From an uncultured Paracoccaceae bacterium (lineage in GTDB: Bacteria > Pseudomonadota > Alphaproteobacteria > Rhodobacterales > Rhodobacteraceae): DNA of 64,000 nucleotides. The position numbers and the translations under genes are program-made. Position 1 is the stretch's first letter. Each line of letters starts with the position of its first letter. Below are positions 45,781 through 54,969 of the stretch, piece after piece. Location: the NCBI GenBank assembly GCA_947503925.1, contig CANNFQ010000014.1, positions 50,130-114,129 of the forward strand. Direction: 5' to 3'. The notes under the pieces were generated by a model. It was not told the origin of the DNA. It was given only the letters and a program-made list of their open reading frames with translations, and made no database searches.

Positions 45781-46899
45781 TTATGCTTTCAGCGCCAGAT
45801 TAGGTGACAATACGTCAATGCCCAAAGCTTTGCCCACAGCGTAGTAGGTCAACTGGCCTGCGTGAACGTTAAGCCCGTTCAGCAAGTGCGGGTCATCTTC
45901 ACAAGCCTGTCGCCAGCCCTTGTCCGCTAGCGATAACATGAAGGGCATGGTGGCGTTGCCCAATGCGATGGTTGATGTCCGGGCGACAGCGCCGGGCATG
46001 TTGGCTACACAGTAATGCATGATCCCGTCCACATTATAAATCGGGTCCTGATGGGTTGTGGCCTTGGATGTTTCGAAGCAACCACCCTGATCAATCGCCA
46101 CGTCGACAAGTGCCGCACCGGGTTTCAGTTCTGTCAGCTGCGCGCGCGAGATCAGTTTGGGCGCGGCGGCACCCGGGATCAGGACGGCGCCAATGATCAT
46201 GTCGGCCTGCTGTGCCAATTCGATTGTATTGCCCGCAGAGGCGTAGCTGCTTTTGAACACATTGCCAAAGACATCATCGAGGTAGCGCAGGCGCGGCAGC
46301 GACCGGTCGAGCACGGTGACATCGGCCCCCATGCCGGCGGCAATTCTGGCCGCATGTGTGCCGACGACACCGCCGCCGATCACAACAACTCTTGCCGGGC
46401 CGACGCCTGGCACACCGCCCATCAGCACGCCGCGGCCGCCATTGGCCTTTTGCAGGGTCCAGGCCCCGACCTGTGGCGCAAGGCGCCCAGCCACTTCTGA
46501 CATCGGTGCCAGCAAAGGAAGACCGCCGCGATCATCGGTCACGGTTTCATAGGCGATGCAAGTCGCGCCCGATGCCATCAGGTCCTTGGTTTGTTCAGGA
46601 TCAGGGGCGAGGTGCAGATAGGTGAACAAAATCTGACCTTCGCGCAGCATTTTCCGTTCGACCGCCTGTGGTTCTTTCACTTTTACAACCATTTCGGCGG
46701 CCTCGAATACCTCGGCCGCAGTGCCGACGATGCTTGCGCCAGCGGCAATGTAGTCATCATCGGGAAAGCCTGCGCCGATACCTGCGCCAGTTTCCATTGT
46801 CACCTGATGACCGTGATTTATGGCCTCCTGAGCGGCATTGGGCGTCAGGCCGACGCGATATTCCTGCGGTTTGATTTCCTTGGGGCATCCGATGTGCAT
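45781..46899 (-). CDS. ald: Alanine dehydrogenase
   Basis: The protein is 372 aa. It catalyses NAD-dependent reversible deamination of L-alanine to pyruvate and ammonia. Visible features are the N-terminal MHIGCPKEIKPQEYRVGLTP, Lys in VVKVKEPQ, His in FTYLHLAPD and the NAD-binding VVVIGGGVVGTHAARIA. Length is as usual. It is divergent from an Lrp/AsnC gene 138 bases away, the classic arrangement of an alanine-responsive AldR-type activator and its target. Confidence 0.95.
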   Translation of the reverse strand: MHIGCPKEIKPQEYRVGLTPNAAQEAINHGHQVTMETGAGIGAGFPDDDYIAAGASIVGTAAEVFEAAEMVVKVKEPQAVERKMLREGQILFTYLHLAPDPEQTKDLMASGATCIAYETVTDDRGGLPLLAPMSEVAGRLAPQVGAWTLQKANGGRGVLMGGVPGVGPARVVVIGGGVVGTHAARIAAGMGADVTVLDRSLPRLRYLDDVFGNVFKSSYASAGNTIELAQQADMIIGAVLIPGAAAPKLISRAQLTELKPGAALVDVAIDQGGCFETSKATTHQDPIYNVDGIMHYCVANMPGAVARTSTIALGNATMPFMLSLADKGWRQACEDDPHLLNGLNVHAGQLTYYAVGKALGIDVLSPNLALKA

Positions 46900-47037
46900 G
46901 ATTGATCTCCTCCATCTCTTGTAGGGATCATCATGAGGAGCGCACGCAATGTCTTGGGCAATCCCCTTGGCTGATAGCGTTATCTATCGTAGGAATAAGC
47001 GTAGAATATGTGTTTTGCCGAAGGATCCTGCGCAGAG

Positions 47038-47496
47038 ATGGAACTTGATAGTATTGACCGTCGAATCCTCGATGTTCTGCAAAAGAAAGGACGCATCTCA
47101 AATGCGGAGCTGTCCGAGATCGCCAACTTGTCTGCATCGGCCTGTCACAGGCGCGTTCAACGGTTGGAGAAAGAAGGCTTCATCCGCGATTATGTCGCCC
47201 TGCTGGACCCCCGAAAAATGGATCTGCCAACCACGGTATTTGTCGAAATCACGTTAAGCGGGCAAGCCGACGAAGTTCTGGATGCCTTTGAAAAGGCGGT
47301 GGCTCGGGTGCCGGATGTTCTGGAATGCCATTTGATGGCGGGAACGGCTGACTATCTGCTGAAAGTTGTTGCTGGCGATACCGAGGATTTTGCCCGCATC
47401 CATCGCCGTTATCTGGCGACCTTGCCGGGGGTTGCGCAGATGCAATCTTCCTTTGCCCTGCGGACGGTGCGGCAAACAACAGCGCTGCCAGTATAG
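47038..47496 (+). CDS. Lrp/AsnC regulator, probable activator of ald
   Basis: The protein is about 152 aa. ATG 47038 (MELDSIDRRILDVLQKKGR) is the typical family start. It has an N-terminal HTH (SNAELSEIANLSASACHRRVQRLE) and a C-terminal RAM/AsnC ligand domain (HLMAGTADYLLKVVAGD). It is divergent from ald, so regulation of alanine catabolism, probably with alanine as effector, is the simplest reading. It is convergent with the FrhB-like gene. Confidence 0.92.
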   Translation: MELDSIDRRILDVLQKKGRISNAELSEIANLSASACHRRVQRLEKEGFIRDYVALLDPRKMDLPTTVFVEITLSGQADEVLDAFEKAVARVPDVLECHLMAGTADYLLKVVAGDTEDFARIHRRYLATLPGVAQMQSSFALRTVRQTTALPV

Positions 47497-47524
47497 AAGC
47501 CGTTGCGACCGATAGCTGCGCTGT

Positions 47525-48724
47525 CTAGGTCTGCTCGTTATCATCTGGGTGCAGGTCGTAAGGCTCAGCCAGGTTCCACACATGGCGTGGGATCATATTT
47601 TTCATCTTTGCCGGGTCCGCCCGACGCAGATGTAGGATCGTTTCAGTTGCTTTCATCTCGACCCGCGCGCGCGCAAATTCCAGGCCGCGGGGTCCGATCC
47701 TGGGCATCAGCCACCCCATGACCCCCCGCAGCCAATTGGGCATCCGGCGCAGCGGCAAACCGCCAGCTGCCAGCCGCGTATTTTCGACGAACCCTTTCAC
47801 CGATCCTTGCCGTTTTCCGCGTGATCCGGGGCTGGCCAAAGCGACCTCGGCCCCCAGCCCGTCCAGGATCTCCTGACCGCGTGCGTTTCGGATGATCAAC
47901 CATTGCTCACCCTCGCCAGCCATATAGCCGACGGTGATATCAGCCAGTCGATTGGTGTAATCCACGCATGTCCGACAGGTTAAAGGAAAGAAGTCCCGAT
48001 CAAGGTCGCTGATCGGGAGTTTCAGAAAGGGGATCAAGCGTTTGCGTCCGTCCTCGAAGCGCAGTTCGACGTAATAGTCGGCCCGAAATTCCAGATATGT
48101 CACCGTGTCAGGCGCATCCGTCAGCAGAGCCAGAAATTCGTGGAAATTTTCGGTGGTGGTGTTGTCTGAGCAAGGGGTACCAATCACATAAATCCGTTCA
48201 AACCCCAGTTTGGTTTCCAGCGCGCGTAGAGCATATATCTGGCAAGGAATGCCGATGACCGCGATCCGGCGGTGCCCTGCCGCGCGGGCCGGTTCCAGCA
48301 AAGCAAGCAAGGGCGCGTATCCCATCCGCATGCCCTGCGCTTCGGCCATGTCGGCAGGGTTGGTGATAATCGCTGGTTGGGGTCGCCACCGGTCGCGACC
48401 GTCAGGCACCATGGTCAGTACGGCATCAATCGCTTTCGTATCAAGCAGGTTTTCAGCCAGCCTGGTTGTTAGCCCGGTCCATTGCGCGCCGGGGCGTGCG
48501 GGCTGCAATGCCGCCCGATGCATGGATTGCATGACGCCAAAGAACCGTTCGTCCCCTTGATCGTTGGCGTCGCGGCCATGCACTTGCGCCTCTAAAGTCG
48601 GATAGTCCGGCTTAATGAATTGGCAGGCCTTTCCGCAGGCACCCGGTTCCTTCATGCGTGACACACCACAATCGGTGCAAAGCCCGCGCGGTGCCGGATC
48701 AGCGAAAGAGGGGGTTTCGATCAT
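47525..48724 (-). CDS. FrhB-like Fe-S flavoprotein
   Basis: The protein is 399 aa. It matches the coenzyme F420 hydrogenase/dehydrogenase beta-subunit family (FrhB N and C domains), to which BciB and plant 7-hydroxymethyl-chlorophyll reductase also belong. Cys clusters are CTDCGVSRM...CGKAC at the N terminus and LTCRTCVDYTNRLAD near 245, fitting [4Fe-4S] centres. VIGIPCQIYALRAL is typical of the C domain. F420 synthesis genes are not visible, so a ferredoxin- or flavin-linked reductase is likelier. The substrate is unknown and no chlorophyll genes are in the window. Confidence 0.82.
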   Translation of the reverse strand: MIETPSFADPAPRGLCTDCGVSRMKEPGACGKACQFIKPDYPTLEAQVHGRDANDQGDERFFGVMQSMHRAALQPARPGAQWTGLTTRLAENLLDTKAIDAVLTMVPDGRDRWRPQPAIITNPADMAEAQGMRMGYAPLLALLEPARAAGHRRIAVIGIPCQIYALRALETKLGFERIYVIGTPCSDNTTTENFHEFLALLTDAPDTVTYLEFRADYYVELRFEDGRKRLIPFLKLPISDLDRDFFPLTCRTCVDYTNRLADITVGYMAGEGEQWLIIRNARGQEILDGLGAEVALASPGSRGKRQGSVKGFVENTRLAAGGLPLRRMPNWLRGVMGWLMPRIGPRGLEFARARVEMKATETILHLRRADPAKMKNMIPRHVWNLAEPYDLHPDDNEQT

Positions 48725-48779
48725 GCCAGCACGTTAGCGGGTCATGTCCGAGAACCCAATCAGCATTTACTTGCGCCGG

Positions 48780-49730
48780 TCAGTCGCGTGGGGCAGCGGC
48801 GCGTTGTAACCGATCATTGATCGCAGCACCCAGCCCGTGATTGGGGATTGGTGACACAGCGATCCGGGCGGCCCCCATGGCATCAAGCTGGTGCAGGTAA
48901 TCGAAAAGTCTGGCCGCCGCTTCTGTCAGATCGCCAGAGGGGGACAGATTCAACCGCGCGTCAACTGCCCCGAAACCCAGCATCACCTCATCCGGTTCAG
49001 CGATTTGGGCATTCAGGCGGATCGTTGCACTGGGTGCATAATGCGATGCCAGTTGGCCGGGGGCGACCGGCGTTGCAGGGTCGGCGGAGATCGCAAGTGG
49101 TTGGCTCAGGCATGCCGCAATCGCTTCTGCCGGGATGCCACCGGCGCGCAGCAAGGCAGGCGCGTCAACGCAGCTGATGATTGTTGATTCCAGGCCGACA
49201 CCGCAAGGCCCCGCATCAACCAACCCTTCGATCCTATCTCCAAGCCCGGCCATAACATGGGCAGCGGTTGTCGGGCTGACCCGCCCCGACGGGTTGGCAG
49301 AGGGGGCTGCGATGGGGCCTCCAAATGCTGTCAGTAGCGCCTCGGCAACCGGATGATCAGGGACGCGGATCGCTAGCGTATCTAGCCCGGCTGTGACCAG
49401 TTTCGAAATGCCGACCCGGGGTTTCAGTGGCAGGACCAGGGTCAATGCCCCGGGCCAAAACGCACTGGCCAAGCGCAGGGCATCATCGTTGAAATCACAA
49501 AGTGTTCTGGCCATTTCCAGATCGGGCAGATGCACAATCAGCGGGTTGAAACTGGGCCGCCCTTTTGCCGCATAGATCCCGGCAACGGCAGTGTCATTGC
49601 TTGCATCAGCCCCCAGCCCGTAGACCGTTTCGGTCGGAAACGCGACACGCTTGCCGGCCCGCAGCAGATCGACAGCTGCCGCAATACCGGCAGCGTCCGC
49701 GTGCAATATAGACAAGGTTCCGTTGGTCAT
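48780..49730 (-). CDS. tsaC: Threonylcarbamoyl-AMP synthase (Sua5/TsaC)
   Basis: The protein is about 316 aa from ATG 49730 (MTNGTLSILHADAA); the track's start adds 21 residues. It has a YrdC domain (GKRVAFPTETVYGLGADA, IYAAKGRPSFNPLIVHL, SANPSGRVSPTTA) followed by the C-terminal Sua5 domain (LASHYAPSATIRL). It makes threonylcarbamoyl-AMP from threonine, bicarbonate and ATP for the t6A37 modification of ANN-decoding tRNAs. The two-domain length marks the Sua5 rather than the short TsaC form. Confidence 0.93.
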   Translation of the reverse strand: MTNGTLSILHADAAGIAAAVDLLRAGKRVAFPTETVYGLGADASNDTAVAGIYAAKGRPSFNPLIVHLPDLEMARTLCDFNDDALRLASAFWPGALTLVLPLKPRVGISKLVTAGLDTLAIRVPDHPVAEALLTAFGGPIAAPSANPSGRVSPTTAAHVMAGLGDRIEGLVDAGPCGVGLESTIISCVDAPALLRAGGIPAEAIAACLSQPLAISADPATPVAPGQLASHYAPSATIRLNAQIAEPDEVMLGFGAVDARLNLSPSGDLTEAAARLFDYLHQLDAMGAARIAVSPIPNHGLGAAINDRLQRAAAPRD

Positions 49731-49845
49731 GACGTGGCGTTTTGGTTGATGAAGGGCGAGGGTCAGGTAGTTTGGGCAAGTCCCGTGATGCATAGCGCTG
49801 CGGCATCAAATTGCCAAGAAGCGACATGAATTTGGAGAAATAACA

Positions 49846-51549
49846 ATGCCTTATCGTGCTCCAGTAAATGATTTCCGGTTTCTGATGGACCATGTCACAG
49901 GTTTTGCTGATGTGGCGGCTACAGATCGGTTTGCCGAAGCGACCCCTGATATGGTCGAGGCGATCCTGACAGAGGCCGCCAAAATGTCCGAAGAGGTACT
50001 GGCCCCATTAAACCGCAACGGTGATCTGCACCCCGCGTATCTGGAGAATGGCGTTGTTCGAACATCGCCGGGCTTTGCTGATGGCTATGCGGCCATTGCC
50101 GAAGGGGGTTGGATCGGGATGTCAGCCGCGCCAGAAAATGGCGGTATGGGCCTGCCGATGACCCTGACGACTGCCGTCAACGAAATGCTGGCGAGCGCTT
50201 GCCTTGCCCTGCAATTGAATCCGTTGATGACCCAAGGCCAGATCGAAGCGTTAGAGCATCACGCCACCGACGCGATTAAGGAACTTTACATCCCGAAACT
50301 GATTTCGGGTGAATGGTGCGGCACGATGAACCTGACCGAGCCACAGGCCGGTTCCGATGTTGGTGCCCTGCGCAGCAAGGCAGAACCCAATGGCGACGGG
50401 TCCTATGCGATCAGTGGTCAGAAAATCTATATCAGCTGGGCAGACAATGATTTTTCCGAAAACGTCTGTCACCTTGTGCTGGCCCGTTTGCCGGACGGCG
50501 TACCGGGAACAAAGGGGATCAGCCTGTTCATGGTGCCGAAATTCATCCCTGACGAGGCCGGAAACCCCGGCAAACAGAACGACCTGCGCGTTGTCAGTCT
50601 GGAACATAAGATGGGCCTTCATGGATCGCCTACCGCCGTGATGGAATATTCCGGTGCAACGGGTTGGCTGGTTGGCCCGGAACATGGGGGCATGGCTGCG
50701 ATGTTCACGATGATGAACAACGCCCGCCTTGGCGTTGGAGTGCAGGGCATTGGTGTGGCTGAAGGGGCGACACAACATGCGATGGCCTATGCCCAGGAAC
50801 GCAAGCAAGGTCGCGCCGCCGGGACGGGTACGATCATCGAACATGCCGATGTCCGGCGCATGCTGACTACCATGCGGGCAGATACCTATGCCGCACGGGC
50901 CATCGCCCTGATGAACGCGGTGGCGATTGATATGGCCACGGCGACCGACGATGCAGGCTGGACGGCGCGCGCGGCATTCCTGACCCCAATTGGCAAGGCG
51001 TTCGGGACAGATGTCGGCATGGAAGTGGCCGCCACCGGCGTACAGGTCCATGGCGGCATGGGCTTTATCGAGGAAACAGGCGCTGCTCAATATACCCGCG
51101 ATGTGCGCGTAACAGCGATTTATGAAGGTACGAATGGCATTCAGGCCATGGACCTTGTTGCCCGCAAGCTGACGGATGGTGGCGAAGCCGCGTTCCGTCT
51201 GCTGGAAGAGATAGAGCAAGGGGCAGAGCAGGCCAAAGCCCGTTTTCCCGCCTTGGCAGAGGCCGTGTGGCAAGCCGCCGAAAGTCTGCGTGAGGCGACA
51301 GAATGGTTGATAGCGCAAGAGGATCTGAATGACCGCTTTGCTGGTGCTGTCCCTTATCTGCGGGCGTTCGCGCGTGTCTTGGGTGGTCATGTACATCTGG
51401 CATCAGCCATGGCGGGTGATGCATCGCGCGAAAAGCTGGCGACATTCTATATCCGGCGATTGCTGCCTGAACATGTCGGCCTTCTGGCGCATGTCCGCGA
51501 AGGGGCCGATGATCTAATGGCAATCACCGCCGAAGATCTGGTCGCCTGA
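49846..51549 (+). CDS. Acyl-CoA dehydrogenase, DmdC-like
   Basis: The protein is 567 aa, longer than standard acyl-CoA dehydrogenases (about 380-400). It has the N-terminal extension MPYRAPVNDFRFLMDHV and a C-terminal extra domain seen in the DmdC/3-methylmercaptopropionyl-CoA dehydrogenase group. Core motifs are MNLTEPQAGSDVGAL (flavin/substrate loop), GVQGIGVAEGATQHA, QVHGGMGFIEE and a probable catalytic Glu in AIYEGTNGIQAMDL. It uses FAD and passes electrons to ETF. Paralogues act on other acyl-CoAs, so a DMSP role is only possible. The MBL hydrolase follows in the same direction. Confidence 0.9.
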   Translation: MPYRAPVNDFRFLMDHVTGFADVAATDRFAEATPDMVEAILTEAAKMSEEVLAPLNRNGDLHPAYLENGVVRTSPGFADGYAAIAEGGWIGMSAAPENGGMGLPMTLTTAVNEMLASACLALQLNPLMTQGQIEALEHHATDAIKELYIPKLISGEWCGTMNLTEPQAGSDVGALRSKAEPNGDGSYAISGQKIYISWADNDFSENVCHLVLARLPDGVPGTKGISLFMVPKFIPDEAGNPGKQNDLRVVSLEHKMGLHGSPTAVMEYSGATGWLVGPEHGGMAAMFTMMNNARLGVGVQGIGVAEGATQHAMAYAQERKQGRAAGTGTIIEHADVRRMLTTMRADTYAARAIALMNAVAIDMATATDDAGWTARAAFLTPIGKAFGTDVGMEVAATGVQVHGGMGFIEETGAAQYTRDVRVTAIYEGTNGIQAMDLVARKLTDGGEAAFRLLEEIEQGAEQAKARFPALAEAVWQAAESLREATEWLIAQEDLNDRFAGAVPYLRAFARVLGGHVHLASAMAGDASREKLATFYIRRLLPEHVGLLAHVREGADDLMAITAEDLVA

Positions 51550-51665
51550 TCGGCGGGCCGTTTTTTAACGCTCTGAACTATGCCTTGTTCAGTACAGTAT
51601 ACGCAATCGCATGATTGCGTCTGTCTGCTGCGCACCATAAGTCTGTCCCGATAGCAGGAGCCCTT

Positions 51666-52697
51666 ATGACCGCGCATGGCATCAGATACCCGTTTGCAGA
51701 CCCACCCGCCGAAGGCGAGGCGACAGTGCTTGCCGATGGCGCGTTATGGATGCGCCTGCCTTTGCCGATGGCGCTGGACCATGTGAATGTCTATGCGCTG
51801 GATGATGGTGACGGCTGGACGATTATTGATACAGGTTTCGCGTCGAAACGCAGTCGCGCGATTTGGAATGCCTTGCTGGATGGACCATTGGCGGGGAAAC
51901 CCGTGCAGCGGGTCATTGTCACCCATCATCATCCGGATCATGTCGGTCTGGCGGGGTGGTTCATCACCAATGGGGCGCAACTGCATATGCCACGCACCGG
52001 CTGGTTGATGGCCCGCATGCTGACGCTGGACGTGCAGCCGACTTATCCACCCGAGACGATGGCATTCTATCGACGTGCCGGTATGGACAGCACAGTGGTC
52101 AAGAGCCGGCAGGCGGAACGCCCCTTCAACTTTGCAGATTGCGTTGTGCCATTGCCGCTGGGCTACACACGTCTGGTGGATGGTGGAACAATTACCATGG
52201 GTGGTCGTGTCTGGGACGTTCGCATGGGCAATGGGCATGCTCCCGAGCACGCCACATTCTGGAGCAGGGACGACAACCTGGTCATTGGTGGTGATCAGCT
52301 GTTGCCGTCGATCAGCCCGAACCTGGGCGTTTACCCGACAGAGCCGGAAGCGGACCCGGTTGCCGATTGGCTGGCCGCTTGCGAAACCCTGCGCCCCTTT
52401 GCGCGCAATGATCAATTGGTGCTGGGCGGGCACAAACTGCCCTTTACCGGTCTGCCATTGCGCCTGACCCAGATGATCGAAAACCATCACAGCGCGCTTG
52501 CGCGGCTGATTGCATTTCTGGCCACGCCTCACACTGCGGGTCAATGTTTTCCGCCGCTTTTCAAGCGCAGTATTGGCCCCGGCGAATATGGGCTAGCCTT
52601 GGTCGAGGCCGTGGCCCATGTGAACCATCTTTATCAGGCGGGGCAGGTGAGCCGTCACCTGAACGATGACGGCGCGTGGGTTTATCAGGCGACCTGA
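51666..52697 (+). CDS. MBL-fold metallo-hydrolase
   Basis: The protein is about 343 aa. AGGAG about 5 bases before ATG 51666 (MTAHGIRYPF) sets the start. The metallo-beta-lactamase metal site is VIVTHHHPDHVGLAG. Further ligands are likely in NGHAPEHATF, VIGGDQLLPS and VLGGHKLPFTG. A hydrolase of thioesters or related substrates is plausible given the acyl-CoA dehydrogenase upstream. It overlaps the glutamine amidotransferase gene end by 13 bases, tail to tail. Confidence 0.88.
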   Translation: MTAHGIRYPFADPPAEGEATVLADGALWMRLPLPMALDHVNVYALDDGDGWTIIDTGFASKRSRAIWNALLDGPLAGKPVQRVIVTHHHPDHVGLAGWFITNGAQLHMPRTGWLMARMLTLDVQPTYPPETMAFYRRAGMDSTVVKSRQAERPFNFADCVVPLPLGYTRLVDGGTITMGGRVWDVRMGNGHAPEHATFWSRDDNLVIGGDQLLPSISPNLGVYPTEPEADPVADWLAACETLRPFARNDQLVLGGHKLPFTGLPLRLTQMIENHHSALARLIAFLATPHTAGQCFPPLFKRSIGPGEYGLALVEAVAHVNHLYQAGQVSRHLNDDGAWVYQAT

Positions 52698-53479
52698 GCG
52701 TCGATCGTATCCACCGATGACGGGTAGATCGGCGTCGTTTCAAGGCCATTGGTGGTGAGTGTGCATAGCTGGTTTTGCGGCAGAGCCGCCCATCGCGTCC
52801 CATCGCCGCAAAGCGGCTCTGACGCCAGTGCCCGCCCGCCATTATCCAGAATGCCGGATGCATAAAGCGTCGGCGCGACGGCGTTGGAGGCGTGCCGGAA
52901 AGCATAGAGTTTTTCGCCATCCGTAAATGTGCAAGTGATCTTGACCGGGCCATCGTCTTGCGCGGGGCCGATATCGTGGAGCGTACGGCGAATGGCGGCT
53001 ACCGGATCAGTATCCAACCCATGTGACAGAAGTGTCAGAAAGATCATCTCGCTGTCGGTGGTGCCGCGCCGCGCGTCAAACAAATCATCCGGCAGTGCGG
53101 CTGACATCCTGCGACGGATCGCCTTGAAATGCGGGATCTGTCCGTTGTGGCAGAAAGACCAACGCCCATGGCTGAAAGGATGGCAATTCGTTCGACTTGT
53201 CTCACCGACGGTAGAGGCCCGGATATGCGCGATGAAATGATGCGACCGGACCATCCGGCACAGATTGGTCAGGTTATCGTCGGCCCAGGCGGGCAGAACA
53301 TCGCGGTAAAGACCGGCTGTTGGTCCCTCACCATACCAGGCAATACCGAACCCGTCGCCATTCACGGCAAGCTTCGCTTCGCTTGCGTGCTGGCTTTGGG
53401 TCAATAGCGAATGCTGCGGTCGGACCACGATGTTCTCAAGCGGAATGGCGGGTCCGGTGTAGGCGGCGATGCGGCACAT
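52685..53479 (-). CDS. Class II glutamine amidotransferase
   Basis: The protein is about 264 aa from ATG 53479 (MCRIAAYTGPAIP), which leaves Cys2 as the N-terminal nucleophile after Met removal; the track adds 39 residues. Further family features are GDGFGIAWYG, HIRASTVGETSRTNCHPF, FCHNGQIP and TTDSEMIF. It resembles YafJ/EgtC-type stand-alone GATase II proteins that hydrolyse gamma-glutamyl amides; the substrate is unknown. The start codon overlaps the stop of the DUF6356 gene (TAATG). Confidence 0.9.
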   Translation of the reverse strand: MCRIAAYTGPAIPLENIVVRPQHSLLTQSQHASEAKLAVNGDGFGIAWYGEGPTAGLYRDVLPAWADDNLTNLCRMVRSHHFIAHIRASTVGETSRTNCHPFSHGRWSFCHNGQIPHFKAIRRRMSAALPDDLFDARRGTTDSEMIFLTLLSHGLDTDPVAAIRRTLHDIGPAQDDGPVKITCTFTDGEKLYAFRHASNAVAPTLYASGILDNGGRALASEPLCGDGTRWAALPQNQLCTLTTNGLETTPIYPSSVDTIDAQVA

Positions 53480-53718
53480 TAGTGGCGGTTCTCGATCCTG
53501 GCATGCAAACGCTTGAGGACGCGGCTGGCAGTGGTTTCGCACAGCGCTGGGATCAGTGCGTGGATCAGCGCCGCAACTGCCGCGACACCTAACCAAAAAG
53601 CAAAACCAAGGGCAAAGCGCATGTGACCAAAATAGGTTTCGTTCACCGTTGCGGGATGATCAAGGAAGATCGTCGCAAATGTGGAGCTGCGGGCGGGAGC
53701 GTTGGTGGAGTCGGACAT
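53479..53718 (-). CDS. DUF6356-like small membrane protein
   Basis: The protein is 79 aa. It has FLDHPATVNETYFGHMRFALGFAFW followed by a hydrophobic helix (WLGVAAVAALIHALIPALC) and a basic C-terminal tail. The HPxxVNETYxxH start is characteristic of this small alphaproteobacterial family as I recall it. It is co-translated with the downstream amidotransferase through a TAATG overlap and divergent from the Lrp gene. Function is unknown. Confidence 0.78.
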   Translation of the reverse strand: MSDSTNAPARSSTFATIFLDHPATVNETYFGHMRFALGFAFWLGVAAVAALIHALIPALCETTASRVLKRLHARIENRH

Positions 53719-53824
53719 TTGAGTGGCCTTTCTGGATGATTTTCAGCAGAATATACGAAGAAGCATTGCCCATGGTCCCAAATTTGCTTGTGTTTCGGTA
53801 CAATGTTGAGACATTGTCCCAATA

Positions 53825-54286
53825 ATGAACCAAAATATAGATTCAAATGATCGCGCAATCCTGCGTTTGCTGCAAAATGACGCCACCATGTCGGTTGACG
53901 ATATCAGCAGCCAGGTTCATCTGTCGCGCAATGCCTGCTGGCGGCGGATTAAGGTGATGGAAAAGGCGCGGATCATCACCGGACGGGTCGCGATTGTGGA
54001 TCCCCGGAAGGTCGGCGTCCCGCTGACGGCGATGGTGTTGATCCGCACGAATGCGCATGATGCAAAATGGATGGAACAGTTTCAGACCGCCTTACGCAGT
54101 CTACCAGAGGTGGTTGGGGCCTATCGGATGACCGGTGACCTTGATTATGTGCTGCGGGTGCGGGTGGCTGATGTGCCTGCCTATGACGAATTTTATAAAA
54201 GGCTGACATCACGGATTTCTGTCTCGGATATCTCGGCCAGTTTCGTTATGGAAGAAATCAAGGAAACAACGGCGGTGCCTTTATGA
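53825..54286 (+). CDS. Lrp/AsnC family regulator
   Basis: The protein is 153 aa. The HTH is DDISSQVHLSRNACWRRIKVME and the ligand domain includes GAYRMTGDLDYVLRVRV. It is divergent from the DUF6356/amidotransferase pair (106-base gap), which suggests control of those genes by an amino acid. Its last bases overlap the start of the DUF6173 gene (ATGA). Confidence 0.92.
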   Translation: MNQNIDSNDRAILRLLQNDATMSVDDISSQVHLSRNACWRRIKVMEKARIITGRVAIVDPRKVGVPLTAMVLIRTNAHDAKWMEQFQTALRSLPEVVGAYRMTGDLDYVLRVRVADVPAYDEFYKRLTSRISVSDISASFVMEEIKETTAVPL

Positions 54287-54762
54287 CCAAAACCACGATG
54301 AGCATTGATACCTCGGCTGAGCTGATGGAGAACGACATCCTGCCCAAGATCAAGGAGGTCCATACCGATCCCGATGTGCCATGCCCATCGCAGGCGGCTT
54401 TGCCAAAGGCCATGGCCGAACCGGTGCAAAAGAAAAGCCCGGCGCAATGGGCTTATGAACGGATCATCATGTATATCCAGAACTTCGAAAAGCAGCTGGA
54501 CAATGACCATGAGGTCGGCATGGGCCTTACGGGCGGCAATGCAGGTGTAATCCGCATCGAAGGTCTCGGCTATTTTGACCCAGATATCGTCACCTATTAC
54601 GGCCAGAATGAAGCTGGTGCAAAGACGCAGCTGATCCAGCATGTCAGCCAGTTGAACGTGACCCTGATTGCCAGCCCCAAACATATCGATCAGCCAGAAC
54701 CCAAGCGGATTGGCTTTCGTCTGGCCGAAGCGTTGGAACGCGGCGAAGACGTGACCACCTGA
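54283..54762 (+). CDS. DUF6173 family protein
   Basis: The protein is 159 aa. The start overlaps the Lrp gene stop, so the two are translated together. The sequence has an N-terminal hydrophilic part, then KSPAQWAYERIIMYIQNFEKQL, GLTGGNAGVIRIEGLGYFDPDIVTYYG and HVSQLNVTLIASPK, which I associate with the DUF6173 family. It is soluble with no catalytic motif visible. Function is unknown. Confidence 0.78.
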   Translation: MTKTTMSIDTSAELMENDILPKIKEVHTDPDVPCPSQAALPKAMAEPVQKKSPAQWAYERIIMYIQNFEKQLDNDHEVGMGLTGGNAGVIRIEGLGYFDPDIVTYYGQNEAGAKTQLIQHVSQLNVTLIASPKHIDQPEPKRIGFRLAEALERGEDVTT

Positions 54763-54828
54763 CCGGGTGACAGGGCCGGTTTTATGGTCTATGCGGTTGC
54801 AAAATGAGATTCACGAAAGGGCCACGTT

Positions 54829-54963
54829 ATGGCTGATCACAAGCACGGCGAAATGGATATTTCTGTTCAGGAAAAAACCTTTTCCGGTTTTATGAGCATG
54901 GTCACGAAAGGTGCAATCATCTGCATCCTTGTACTGATCTTTATCGGCCTGGTGAACGGCTAG
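54829..54963 (+). CDS. aa3-type cytochrome c oxidase subunit IV (44 aa)
   Basis: This gene is too short for the ORF track. It runs ATG to TAG, with GAAAGG 9 bases upstream. The protein has a soluble N-terminal half containing HGEMDISVQEKTFSGFM, the hallmark of the small bacterial aa3 subunit IV family, and one C-terminal membrane helix (GAIICILVLIFIGLVNG). In Rhodobacter and Paracoccus this subunit sits in the cytochrome c oxidase complex beside the large subunits. The other cox genes are not in the window, as is usual. Confidence 0.88.
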   Translation: MADHKHGEMDISVQEKTFSGFMSMVTKGAIICILVLIFIGLVNG

Positions 54964-54969
54964 CGCACT

